In this document: piece by piece, positions 32,269-40,357 of the stretch
Layout: every line of letters starts with the position of its first letter
Numbering within the stretch: position 1 is the stretch's first letter
Assembly (NCBI RefSeq): GCF_002379585.1
Contig: NZ_DFUE01000046.1
Span: 69,576 to 133,575, forward strand
DNA: 64,000 nt
Source: Pseudomonas sp. UBA4194
GTDB taxonomy: Bacteria > Pseudomonadota > Gammaproteobacteria > Pseudomonadales > Pseudomonadaceae
Direction: 5' to 3'
Position numbers and translations under genes: made by a program
The notes under the pieces: generated by a model
Database searches by the model: none
What the model was told of the DNA's origin: nothing
The model's input: only the letters and a program-made list of their open reading frames with translations

Positions 32269-33741
32269 ATGATCGAATTATTCAGCGGACTGGATGCGTG
32301 GGTGCTGGTCAGCCTGTTCCTGGCACTGGCGTTCGTCCTCACCTTCGAGTTCATCAATGGCTTTCATGACACCGCCAACGCGGTGGCCACAGTCATTTAT
32401 ACCAAGGCCATGCCACCGCACCTGGCGGTGTTCCTGTCCGGTATCTTCAACTTCCTGGGCGTGCTGCTGGGCGGTGTAGGGGTGGCCTATGCCATCGTTC
32501 ACCTGCTGCCGGTGGAGCTGCTGATCAACGTCAACACCGGACACGGCCTGGCCATGGTGTTTTCGTTGCTCGCCGCGGCGATCACCTGGAACCTGGGCAC
32601 CTGGTACTTCGGTATCCCCGCGTCCAGCTCCCACACCCTGATCGGCTCGATCCTGGGCGTGGGTCTGGCCAACGCCCTGATCAACGACATCCCGCTGGGC
32701 GATGGCGTGAACTGGCAGAAAGCGATCGACATTGGCGCCTCGCTGGTGTTCTCGCCACTGGCAGGCTTCATTGCAGCCGCGCTGGTGCTGATCGGCCTGA
32801 AGTGGTGGCGTCCTGCCTCGAAAATGCACAAGACCCCGGAACAGCGTCGCAAGCTGGACGACAAGAAACATCCCCCGTTCTGGAATCGCCTGGTGCTGGT
32901 GCTGTCGGCGATGGCGGTGAGCTTCGTGCATGGCTCCAACGATGGTCAGAAAGGCATTGGCCTGATCATGCTGGTGCTGATCGGTATCGTCCCTCAGCAG
33001 TTCGTGCTGGATCTGAGTGCCACGACCTATCAGATCGAACGCACCCGTGACGCGACCCAGCACCTGAGCCAGTTCTACCAGCGCAACGAGGCCACCTTGG
33101 GTGAGTTCCTCGCGCTGGGCAAGGCGCAGCAAGGCGACCTGCCAGAGAAGTTCAGCTGCAATCCCCAGCAGACCGAGCCGACCATCGCCGCCCTGCTGGG
33201 CACCCTGCAAGGCGTGTCGGATTATCACTCGCTGACGGCCGAGCACCGCATCGAAGTGCGTCGTTACCTGTTGTGCCTCGACGACACGGCAAAGAAAGTC
33301 GGCAAGTTGCCAGTCCTGGATGCCCGCGAGAAATCGGACCTGGAAAAACTGCGCAAGGACCTGACCGCTACCACTGAATACTCGCCGTTCTGGGTCATCC
33401 TGGCCGTTGCGCTGGCACTGGGCATCGGCACCATGGTGGGCTGGAAGCGCGTCGTGCTGACCATTGGCGAGAAGATCGGCAAGCAGGGCATGACCTATGC
33501 CCAGGGCATGTCGGCGCAGATCGTCACGGCCTGCGCCATCGGCGCGGCCAATGTGTTCAGTCTGCCGGTGTCTACCACGCACATCCTGTCCTCGGGTGTA
33601 GCGGGCACCATGGTCGCCAACAAGAGCGGCCTGCAGGGCGGCACCGTACGCACCATCATGCTGGCCTGGGTGCTGACCCTGCCGGCCTCGATGGGGCTGG
33701 CGGCCGGGCTGTTCTGGCTGGCCAGTCAGTTCGTGGGGTAA
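32269..33741 (+). CDS. pit: Low-affinity inorganic phosphate transporter (PiT family)
   Basis: A 490-residue membrane carrier, PitA type, that imports metal-phosphate with protons. The duplicated PiT signature is seen as EFINGFHDTANAVATVIYT in the N-terminal half and SFVHGSNDGQKGIG in the second half. A long hydrophilic loop (about residues 235–380) separates the two membrane halves. The ATG at 32269 begins MIELFSGLDAW; the frame is open upstream, but that part resembles no coding sequence and includes the probable promoter. A strong terminator follows. Confidence 0.92.
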   Translation: MIELFSGLDAWVLVSLFLALAFVLTFEFINGFHDTANAVATVIYTKAMPPHLAVFLSGIFNFLGVLLGGVGVAYAIVHLLPVELLINVNTGHGLAMVFSLLAAAITWNLGTWYFGIPASSSHTLIGSILGVGLANALINDIPLGDGVNWQKAIDIGASLVFSPLAGFIAAALVLIGLKWWRPASKMHKTPEQRRKLDDKKHPPFWNRLVLVLSAMAVSFVHGSNDGQKGIGLIMLVLIGIVPQQFVLDLSATTYQIERTRDATQHLSQFYQRNEATLGEFLALGKAQQGDLPEKFSCNPQQTEPTIAALLGTLQGVSDYHSLTAEHRIEVRRYLLCLDDTAKKVGKLPVLDAREKSDLEKLRKDLTATTEYSPFWVILAVALALGIGTMVGWKRVVLTIGEKIGKQGMTYAQGMSAQIVTACAIGAANVFSLPVSTTHILSSGVAGTMVANKSGLQGGTVRTIMLAWVLTLPASMGLAAGLFWLASQFVG

Positions 33742-33757
33742 ACGCCCCGCCGCAATG

Positions 33758-33788
33758 AAAAAGGCGCCTGTGCAGGGCGCCTTTTTTG
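33758..33788 (+). terminator. Rho-independent terminator after pit
   Basis: AAAAAGGCGCC and GGCGCCTTTTTT form a stem around TGTGCA, an A-/U-flanked hairpin typical of bidirectional terminators. Confidence 0.9.
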
Positions 33789-33802
33789 TGCGTGTCCGTT
33801 CC

Positions 33803-33969
33803 GGCCTCATCGCGGGTAGAACCCGCTCCCACACGATGGGTCTAGCGCCGGAGAACACCTGTGGGGGCAGGTTCTACCCGCGATAGGGCCAGGGTAGAAC
33901 CCGCTCCCACACGATGGGTCTAGCGCCGGAGAAGACCTGTGGGAGCGGGTTCTACCCGCGATAGGGCCA
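33803..33969. repeat. REP array with 78-bp tandem duplication
   Basis: A complete inverted REP pair with its spacer is present twice in tandem: 33814–33891 and 33892–33969 differ at only three positions. The identical spacer CACGATGGGTCTAGCGCCGG shows that one pair was duplicated rather than inserted twice. Confidence 0.88.
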
Positions 33970-33993
33970 GCACTGCACCACACTGCACCTGCT

Positions 33994-35469
33994 TCACTTA
34001 CGCTTGCTGCCCCCCAACAACGATCCCATCAACCCTCGCACCAGTTGCCGGCCAAACTGATTGGCGGCCTGGCGCATTGCCGACTTCAACGCCTGGCCCG
34101 CCGCGCCACTGAGAAATTCCCCCGCCTTGTCGGCGAACCCCGCCTCGGGCGGTGCGGATTTTTCCGCTGGGTTCGGAGCAACCTTGCGCGCCATCAGCAT
34201 CTCGTAGGCCGACTCACGATCGATCGGCTTGTCATAACGTCCCGCCAATGGCGAGCGCTCGATCAGCGTCGCCCGCTGCGCATCGCTCAGTGGGCCGATA
34301 CGCGACTGCGGAGGCGCGATCATCACCCGTTGCACCATGGCCGGGGTGCCCTTGTCCTGCAACGTCCCCACCAAAGCCTCACCCGTGCCCAACTCGGTGA
34401 GCACCGACAAGGCATCGAACGCCGGGTTGGGCCTGAAGCCATCAGCCACTGCCCTCAGGGACTTCTGCTCCTTGGCGGTAAACGCGCGCAGTCCATGCTG
34501 AATCCGCAAGCTGAGTTGGGCGAGCACGGCATCCGGTAAGTCACTGGGCGACTGAGTGACGAAGTACACACCCACGCCCTTGGAGCGAATCAGCCGCACC
34601 ACTTGCTCCAGGCGATCCTGAAGCGCCTGCGGCGTGCCATTGAACAACAGATGGGCCTCGTCGAAAAACAACGCCAGCAGCGGCTTGTCGGCATCGCCGC
34701 GCTCGGGCAACTGCTCGAACAGCTCGGCAAGCAACCACAGCAGGAACGTTGCATACACCTTCGGCGCCTCGTGGACGAGGCGACTGGCGTCCAGCAGGTG
34801 AATCTGCCCGCGACCATCGGCCCCCGGTCGCAAGATATCCTCGAGTTGCAGCGCCGGTTCGCCGAACAGGGCTTCGGCGCCCTGCTGTTCCAGGGTTGCC
34901 AGGCGCCGCAACAACGCCTGGGTGGACCCAGTGGTCATCAAGGCGCTGTCATCACCCAGCAATTGCGGATTGTCCTTGAGGTGGTTGAGCAGCGCTTTCA
35001 GGTCCTTCAGGTCAAGCAGCAACAGCCCTTCACGGTCGGCCACCTTGAACGCTGCATACAACGCCGACTGCTGACTGTCGGTCAGTTCCAGCAAGCTGCC
35101 CAGCAGCAGCGGGCCCATCTCAGTCAAGGTCGTGCGCAGCGGATGGCCCGACTGCCCGTGGATATCCCACAAGGTCACCGGGCAGGCCTGCGGTGTGAAC
35201 TTCAACCAGGGCATCTGGGCAATGCGCTCGGCGATCTTGCCCTCGGGACTGCCCGCCGCTCCCAGCCCGCACAGGTCGCCCTTGATGTCGGCAGCGAACA
35301 CCGCCACCCCGGCTTCACTGAAGGCTTCGGCCAGACGTTGCAGCGTTACCGTCTTGCCGGTCCCGGTAGCGCCGGCAATCAGGCCATGGCGGTTGGCCAG
35401 GCGCAGATCCTGGCCAATGGGTTGACCGTCCGGATCGGCACCGAACCACAGTTTGCTGGCATCCGTCAT
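33994..35469 (-). CDS. HerA-like ATPase, DUF853 (YjgR) family
   Basis: A 491-residue P-loop ATPase. Walker A is GATGTGKT near residue 34 and Walker B is LLALFFDEAH near residue 265. The HerA/FtsK-like core fills about residues 1–430, followed by a short Ala/Gly-rich tail ending in basic residues. Family members are often annotated DUF853 or helicase HerA-like; their cellular role is unknown. The start at 35469 (MTDASKLWFG) is preceded by GAGGTGC. It stands alone, with a REP array downstream. Confidence 0.85.
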   Translation of the reverse strand: MTDASKLWFGADPDGQPIGQDLRLANRHGLIAGATGTGKTVTLQRLAEAFSEAGVAVFAADIKGDLCGLGAAGSPEGKIAERIAQMPWLKFTPQACPVTLWDIHGQSGHPLRTTLTEMGPLLLGSLLELTDSQQSALYAAFKVADREGLLLLDLKDLKALLNHLKDNPQLLGDDSALMTTGSTQALLRRLATLEQQGAEALFGEPALQLEDILRPGADGRGQIHLLDASRLVHEAPKVYATFLLWLLAELFEQLPERGDADKPLLALFFDEAHLLFNGTPQALQDRLEQVVRLIRSKGVGVYFVTQSPSDLPDAVLAQLSLRIQHGLRAFTAKEQKSLRAVADGFRPNPAFDALSVLTELGTGEALVGTLQDKGTPAMVQRVMIAPPQSRIGPLSDAQRATLIERSPLAGRYDKPIDRESAYEMLMARKVAPNPAEKSAPPEAGFADKAGEFLSGAAGQALKSAMRQAANQFGRQLVRGLMGSLLGGSKRK

Positions 35470-35652
35470 AGCGCACCTCTGCTGGCGTTTGAGTCGAGTA
35501 TGCCCAGCGTAATGCGAAACCGCTTTATCTGCCCGTAATTCACCCACTGCTGCCCGAGATGATGAGCGTGCGCACCTCCCCGTTGCGCCGGGTGGATAGA
35601 ACGTCGCCTCGCGTCCATAGTCAATTCATGCAGGCACACCGAGGAACACCCC

Positions 35653-36771
35653 GTGCACATTGCTGACATCACCATGTTCTATGCCCCCGCCAGTGGCGGC
35701 GTACGTACCTATCTGGATGCCAAGCATCGCCGGCTGGGCGAGCGCCTCGGGGTGCGTCATAGCCTGCTGATTCCCGGTAGCGACTTCAGTTGTGAAGACG
35801 GTATCTACCATGTGCCGTCCCCTGCCCTGCCCTTCGGTCGCGGCTATCGCTTCCCTGTGCGTCAGGCACCGTGGCGCAATACGCTGCGCGAGTTGCAGCC
35901 GGACCTCATCGAAGTCGGCGATCCCTACCTGACGGCCTGGGCGGCGCTGGGCGCACGGCGACAGCTACAGGTGCCGGTGATCGGCTTCTATCACTCGGAC
36001 CTGCCGCTGCTGGTGGCCAACCGCATGGGTCCGTGGTTCACGCCTAACGTGGAGGCCTACATCAGCAAGCTCTACGGTCACTTCGACCGGGTGCTGGCGC
36101 CCAGCCAGGTGATGGCACACAAGCTGCGCAAGCTGGGGGTGCGCAATGTCCACGTGCAACCTTTGGGCGTGGACCTGCAGCGTTTCCACCCACGGCGCCG
36201 CGACCCGCAACTGAGGCAACAACTGGGCATTGCCGAGGACAGTCGTCTGTTGATCTTTGCCGGCCGTGGCGCCAAGGAGAAGAATCTGCCGGTACTGCTG
36301 GACTGCGCCCGTCGCCTGGGCTCGCCCTACCACTTGCTGCTGGTAGGTTCCAACATGCCGCTGCAAGTGCCGGACAACGTTACCGTGCTGCGCCAGTTTC
36401 GCGATGGCGTCGAAGTGGCCAGGCTGATGGCCAGTGCCGATGCCCTGGTCCATGCCGGTGATCGGGAAACCTTTGGCCTGGTGGTCCTGGAGGCCATGGC
36501 CAGTGGTGTGCCGGTAGTGGCGGTGGCCGCCGGTGCTTTCCCCGAGTTGCTGCCCAGCCACTGCGGGATGCTCTGTCGGCCCAACGATGGCAAGGCCCTG
36601 GCCAAAGCCGTCGGCGAGTTGTTCGAGGCGGGGCCGGCCAGCTTCGGTGTGCAAGCGCGCGAGCACGCCGAGCGGCATTACGGGTGGGACACTGTGGTCG
36701 ACGGCCTGCTGCAGCATTACCGCGCGGTGCTTGGGACGCAGGACTTTGCCCTGCGTGCCGCTCATGGATGA
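35653..36771 (+). CDS. Glycosyltransferase family 4-type protein
   Basis: A 372-residue GT-B glycosyltransferase. The N-terminal half starts with HIADITMFYAPASGGVRTYL, whose GG loop is typical of GT4 enzymes. The C-terminal half has FAGRGAKEKNLPVLL and the EX7E motif region in ETFGLVVLEAMASGVPVVAV. Such enzymes move a sugar from a nucleotide donor to a lipid or glycan acceptor at the inner membrane. The start is GTG at 35653 after GAGGAA. Overlap with the deacetylase and its coupling to a flippase-like protein suggest a glycolipid or capsule-like product; donor and acceptor are unknown. Confidence 0.82.
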   Translation: MHIADITMFYAPASGGVRTYLDAKHRRLGERLGVRHSLLIPGSDFSCEDGIYHVPSPALPFGRGYRFPVRQAPWRNTLRELQPDLIEVGDPYLTAWAALGARRQLQVPVIGFYHSDLPLLVANRMGPWFTPNVEAYISKLYGHFDRVLAPSQVMAHKLRKLGVRNVHVQPLGVDLQRFHPRRRDPQLRQQLGIAEDSRLLIFAGRGAKEKNLPVLLDCARRLGSPYHLLLVGSNMPLQVPDNVTVLRQFRDGVEVARLMASADALVHAGDRETFGLVVLEAMASGVPVVAVAAGAFPELLPSHCGMLCRPNDGKALAKAVGELFEAGPASFGVQAREHAERHYGWDTVVDGLLQHYRAVLGTQDFALRAAHG

Positions 36772-37525
36772 GCGCCATGTAATGCTGGTCCTGCACGATG
36801 TCTCGCCGCAGACCTGGCCCGATTATCAGCCGTTCGTGGAGGCAGTCGATGCCCTGGGGGCAATCCCTATGACCTTCCTGGTGGTCCCCGACTTTCACCA
36901 CAACAATCCGCTCGAACACGCGCCGGATTTCTGCCGTTTGCTCGATCAGCGGGTCGCGCGTGGCGACGAATTGGCGTTGCACGGTTATTATCACGCCGAC
37001 GATGGCCCTGCACCGACCAACCCGCGAGACTACTTCATGCGCCGCCTCTACACCTGGGAAGGTGAGTTTTACACGCTTGACCACACCAACGCCGCCGAGC
37101 GCCTGGAGGCGGGTCAACGCCTGTTCCATCGGTGCGGCTGGCCGCTGCACGGCTTCGTAGCGCCGGCTTGGCTGATGAGCCCCGGCACTCGCCAGGCTTT
37201 GCGCGAGTCCTCGCTGCTCTACACCAGCGATCCGCAGCATCTTTATCAGCTACCGGATTTTTCCCCCGTTAGTGTTCCAGGGTTGGTCTGGAGCGCTGGC
37301 AGTGCCTGGCGTCGTGGCCTTTCGAAAGTCTTCAGCGACTGGCGCGAAAGCCAACTGCAAGCGGCATCCTGTATTCGCCTGGGTCTGCACCCGGTCGACA
37401 TGCGTCACGCCTACTCCCGCCAGTACTGGTTCGACACGCTGCAGCGCCTGATCCGGCAGGGCCGTCGGCCGGTGGTCAAGCACCTCTGGCTCAGCCAGCA
37501 TGCATCCGCGCGGTCCGCCGCATGA
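36764..37525 (+). CDS. Polysaccharide deacetylase-like protein, DUF2334 type
   Basis: A 253-residue protein. LVLHDVSPQTW near the start and ELALHGYYHADD near residue 65 hold the Asp and His positions expected for the metal site of the carbohydrate esterase 4 fold as found in DUF2334. No signal peptide is seen. The ATG at 36764 overlaps the glycosyltransferase stop by 8 bp; the open frame runs further upstream only as a shadow of that gene. The next gene begins within its stop. Substrate unknown; probably an N-acetylated sugar made by the neighbouring enzyme. Confidence 0.78.
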   Translation: MDERHVMLVLHDVSPQTWPDYQPFVEAVDALGAIPMTFLVVPDFHHNNPLEHAPDFCRLLDQRVARGDELALHGYYHADDGPAPTNPRDYFMRRLYTWEGEFYTLDHTNAAERLEAGQRLFHRCGWPLHGFVAPAWLMSPGTRQALRESSLLYTSDPQHLYQLPDFSPVSVPGLVWSAGSAWRRGLSKVFSDWRESQLQAASCIRLGLHPVDMRHAYSRQYWFDTLQRLIRQGRRPVVKHLWLSQHASARSAA

Positions 37526-38517
37526 GCCGGATGGTATGGCTGGTGATCGCCATCGTCGTTGCCGTGCTGATCCCCCTGGTACTGGGCGGCACCGACATGT
37601 TGCAGCAACTGCGCGGGTTCTCCTTGTGGCTCCTGCTGGGCATGTTCGGCATGATCTGCGTGGGTTGGGTGGTCAATGCCATGCGCCTGCGGCTGCTGCT
37701 GGCCGAGCAGGCCGCCAACATCGGGCGCGTGAAAACCGTGGGGGTGGTGATGGCCGCCGAATTCGCCTACTGCGCGACACCGGGCGGCAGCGGCGCGCCA
37801 CTGACCCTGCTGGCGCTGCTGGGGCGGCATGGGATTCGCCCGGCCAAGACCAGTGCCGCATTCGCCATGGATCAGTTGAACGACCTGATGTTCTTCTTCT
37901 GCGCGCTGGTGGGCATCCTCATCTATGCCCTGTTCAATAACCTGAACCGCAACCTGGAGAGCATGTTGTTGATCAGCGGCTTGCTGATGGCCGGTGCCCT
38001 GGTGGGCTGTGTGTTATTGGCCAGGTGCCATCGGCGGGTGATTCGCGTCAACGGGCGCCTGCTGGCGCTGATGCGCGTGAAAGCCGATACGCGGCGGCGC
38101 TGGGCGCGCAAGCTGTTGCACTTTCTGGAGGCGTTCGCCGATAACTTCAAACTGCCCAGGCGTGTACTGGCGCAAGTGTTCGCCCTGACCTGCATCCACT
38201 GGACACTGCGTTACAGCGTGCTGTATTTCACCCTGCAAGGGCTCGGCAGCCAAGTGGACTGGGCGTGGAGTTTCCTGATTCAAATGCTGTCGCTCAGTGC
38301 CGGACAGTTCAGTCTGTTGCCGGGCGGTGCCGGGGCGGCGGAGTTGACCAGCGCGGCCATGCTGGCGCCGATGGTGGGCAAATCCACCGCCGCCGCCGCG
38401 ATCCTGATCTGGCGACTGGTAACCTACTATTTCTACCTGATAGCCGGTGGACCGGTGTTCGTGGCGTTACTGGGCAAGCCGCTACTGAACAAGCTGTTGC
38501 GCACCCGGCAAGCCTGA
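37522..38517 (+). CDS. Lysylphosphatidylglycerol synthase-like membrane protein (flippase-like, UPF0104)
   Basis: A 331-residue integral membrane protein with about eight hydrophobic segments, starting MSRMVWLVIAIVVAVLIPLV. It matches the transmembrane (flippase) portion of MprF/AglD-like proteins, with EFAYCATPGGSGAPLTLLAL and LLPGGAGAAELTSAAMLAPM as the two glycine-rich motifs. It lacks the soluble aminoacyl-transferase domain. The ATG overlaps the deacetylase stop (ATGA), so the three genes are translationally coupled. A role in flipping the glycolipid made by the first two genes is inference. Confidence 0.8.
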   Translation: MSRMVWLVIAIVVAVLIPLVLGGTDMLQQLRGFSLWLLLGMFGMICVGWVVNAMRLRLLLAEQAANIGRVKTVGVVMAAEFAYCATPGGSGAPLTLLALLGRHGIRPAKTSAAFAMDQLNDLMFFFCALVGILIYALFNNLNRNLESMLLISGLLMAGALVGCVLLARCHRRVIRVNGRLLALMRVKADTRRRWARKLLHFLEAFADNFKLPRRVLAQVFALTCIHWTLRYSVLYFTLQGLGSQVDWAWSFLIQMLSLSAGQFSLLPGGAGAAELTSAAMLAPMVGKSTAAAAILIWRLVTYYFYLIAGGPVFVALLGKPLLNKLLRTRQA

Positions 38518-38561
38518 GCCTGGATGCAGGCGCGGCTGCCAGCTGCCAAAGCCGTCCTGCA

Positions 38562-38726
38562 TCACTCGGCGGGATCCCCACCCAGCTCCTGCTGCCACAG
38601 CGCCTCGGCACCCGGAAACTCGGTGCCGTCTTCCTCGTCCAGGGCCTCGGGATCGTACCGACTCGCACACCCCTCGCCGATCACCGGCGGGGCTGTGGAA
38701 GTGGCTTTGTCGAGGGGGTCGGCCAT
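38562..38726 (-). CDS. Small acidic protein after purU, 54 residues
   Basis: ATG at 38726 opens MADPLDKATSTAPPVIGEGC… and the frame ends at TGA (38562–38564) after GGDPAE. It starts 6 bp after the purU stop, on the same strand, so it is probably translated from the purU message. It is strongly acidic (ALDEEDGTEFPGAEAL) and lacks membrane segments. The ribosome-binding site is weak and I know no family for it. Confidence 0.45.
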   Translation of the reverse strand: MADPLDKATSTAPPVIGEGCASRYDPEALDEEDGTEFPGAEALWQQELGGDPAE

Positions 38727-38732
38727 GGCGGA

Positions 38733-39584
38733 TCAGCTGAACACGACAGTCTTGTTGCCGTGCACCAACACGCGATCCTCGAGGTGATAGCGCAGGCCGC
38801 GGGCCAATACCATCTTCTCGACGTCACGGCCGAATCGCACCATGTCCTCGATGCTGTCGCTGTGACTGACACGCACCACGTCCTGCTCGATGATCGGGCC
38901 GGCGTCCAGCTCTTCGGTGACGTAATGGCAGGTCGCGCCGATCAGCTTGACTCCGCGCATCGAGGCCTGATGGTAAGGCTTGGCGCCGACGAACGACGGC
39001 AAGAAGCTGTGGTGGATGTTGATGACCTTGCCGGCATAGGCCTGGCACAACTGCGGCGGCAGGATTTGCATGTAGCGGGCCAGCACCACCACGTCCGCCT
39101 GATGATGGTCGACCAGGCGCGACACCTCGGCGAACGCCGGCTGCTTGTCCTTGGGGTCCACCGGGACGTGGTAGTAGGGAATGCCATGCCATTCGACCAT
39201 GCTGCGCAGGTCATCGTGGTTGGAGATCACGCAGGCAATGTCGCAATCCAGTTCGTCGCTGTGCCAGCGGTGCAGCAGGTCGGCCAGGCAGTGCGATTCA
39301 CGGCTGGCCATCAGCACCACACGTTTTTTCTGTGCGGTATCGGTGACACGCCACTCCATCGCAAACTCTTCGGCGATCGGCGCGAACGCCTCGCGAAACG
39401 CGTCGATATCGAACGGCAGGGTGTCTGCGCGGATCTCGTGGCGCATGAAGAACCAACCGTTCTGATCGTCGGAGTGATGATTCGATTCAGTGATCCAGCC
39501 GTTGTGGGACGCCAGAAAATGGCTGACCTTGGCAACAATGCCAACGCGGTCCGGGCAAGCGGTCACCAGCCGAAAAGTGCGCAT
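38733..39584 (-). CDS. purU: Formyltetrahydrofolate deformylase
   Basis: A 283-residue enzyme that hydrolyses 10-formyl-THF to formate and THF, balancing one-carbon pools. An N-terminal ACT domain (RTFRLVTACPDRVGIVAKVS) precedes the formyltransferase-like catalytic domain with VINIHHSFLPSFVGAKPYHQ, which holds the active-site His, and the Asp in TEELDAGPIIEQD. The start MRTFRLV at 39584 matches the family; an upstream ATG would add 12 residues. Confidence 0.95.
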   Translation of the reverse strand: MRTFRLVTACPDRVGIVAKVSHFLASHNGWITESNHHSDDQNGWFFMRHEIRADTLPFDIDAFREAFAPIAEEFAMEWRVTDTAQKKRVVLMASRESHCLADLLHRWHSDELDCDIACVISNHDDLRSMVEWHGIPYYHVPVDPKDKQPAFAEVSRLVDHHQADVVVLARYMQILPPQLCQAYAGKVINIHHSFLPSFVGAKPYHQASMRGVKLIGATCHYVTEELDAGPIIEQDVVRVSHSDSIEDMVRFGRDVEKMVLARGLRYHLEDRVLVHGNKTVVFS

Positions 39585-39907
39585 GTGTTGAAACTCCAGA
39601 AACTTCGCAAAGGCCGCCATTCTAGCGGCTGTCGGGCAAACCTGCAGTAATCATTGAAGGGTTTTGTGATTGCGGCCCGTGTGCGATTAACCCACGGCGT
39701 CCGGCGGCCCCTTTGTTGCGCCGATCAGCGAAAGGTATTAAATAAGGCTTGAGACAATCAGCAACATGAACAAGAACTCAGACGACCCTCACTTTATTGG
39801 GCGCAGAAAAAAACCCTACAGGCCGGTTAAATGTTTACTTGAACAAGGCGGAAGATTATTATTGGCCCACTGTTTCCATAAACACCCTGCATTCCTAAGG
39901 TAGCCTC
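39585..39907. other. purU–turA intergenic region, 323 bp
   Basis: No gene seen. It is more AT-rich than its surroundings and contains the divergent promoters of purU and turA; the turA promoter candidate is listed separately. Confidence 0.65.
39834..39862 (+). promoter_or_regulatory. Candidate sigma-70 promoter of turA
   Basis: TTTACT (39834–39839) and TATTAT (39857–39862) are separated by 17 bp, 46 bp before the start codon. Confidence 0.5.
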
Positions 39908-40288
39908 ATGTCCCTGATCAACGAATACCGCGCCACAGAAGAAGCCATCAAAGAGTTGCAGGCTCGGCTGAAAAATCTGTCGCAAGACGACAAACTGCAA
40001 ACCGAGCTGGAATTCGAAGGCAAATTGCGCACCCTGATGGGCGAATATCAGAAATCTCTGCGCGATATCATCGCCCTGCTGGATCCTGAGGCCAAGTTGA
40101 ACAAGGCACCGCGCAATGTTGCGGTTAAAGCCCCTGGCACCAAGCGCGCACGTAAAGTCAAACAGTACAAGAATCCGCACAACGGTGAAGTGATCGAGAC
40201 CAAAGGTGGCAACCACAAAACCCTGAAAGAGTGGAAAGCCAAGTGGGGCGGTGACGTCGTCGAAAGCTGGGCAACGCTGTTGGGCTAA
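39908..40288 (+). CDS. turA: MvaT-family H-NS-like nucleoid regulator (TurA)
   Basis: A 126-residue xenogeneic silencer. Residues about 1–60 form the coiled-coil dimerisation part (INEYRATEEAIKELQARLKN). The C-terminal DNA-binding domain has YKNPHNGEVIETKGGNHKTL, the MvaT-type minor-groove binding motif. MvaT proteins bind AT-rich DNA, silence foreign genes and, in P. putida, TurA also regulates the TOL Pu promoter. The position next to purU and sbcB fits P. putida turA. Confidence 0.93.
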   Translation: MSLINEYRATEEAIKELQARLKNLSQDDKLQTELEFEGKLRTLMGEYQKSLRDIIALLDPEAKLNKAPRNVAVKAPGTKRARKVKQYKNPHNGEVIETKGGNHKTLKEWKAKWGGDVVESWATLLG

Positions 40289-40312
40289 TCGCTCGCCCGT
40301 TGTAGCTTGAAG

Positions 40313-40339
40313 AAAACGCCAGCTTGCTGGCGTTTTTTT
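40313..40339 (+). terminator. Rho-independent terminator of turA
   Basis: AACGCCAGC and GCTGGCGTT pair around TT and are followed by a T run; AAAA precedes the stem, so it can also serve the convergent sbcB. Confidence 0.92.
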
Positions 40340-40357
40340 GTGCCTGCCCATTTGTGT

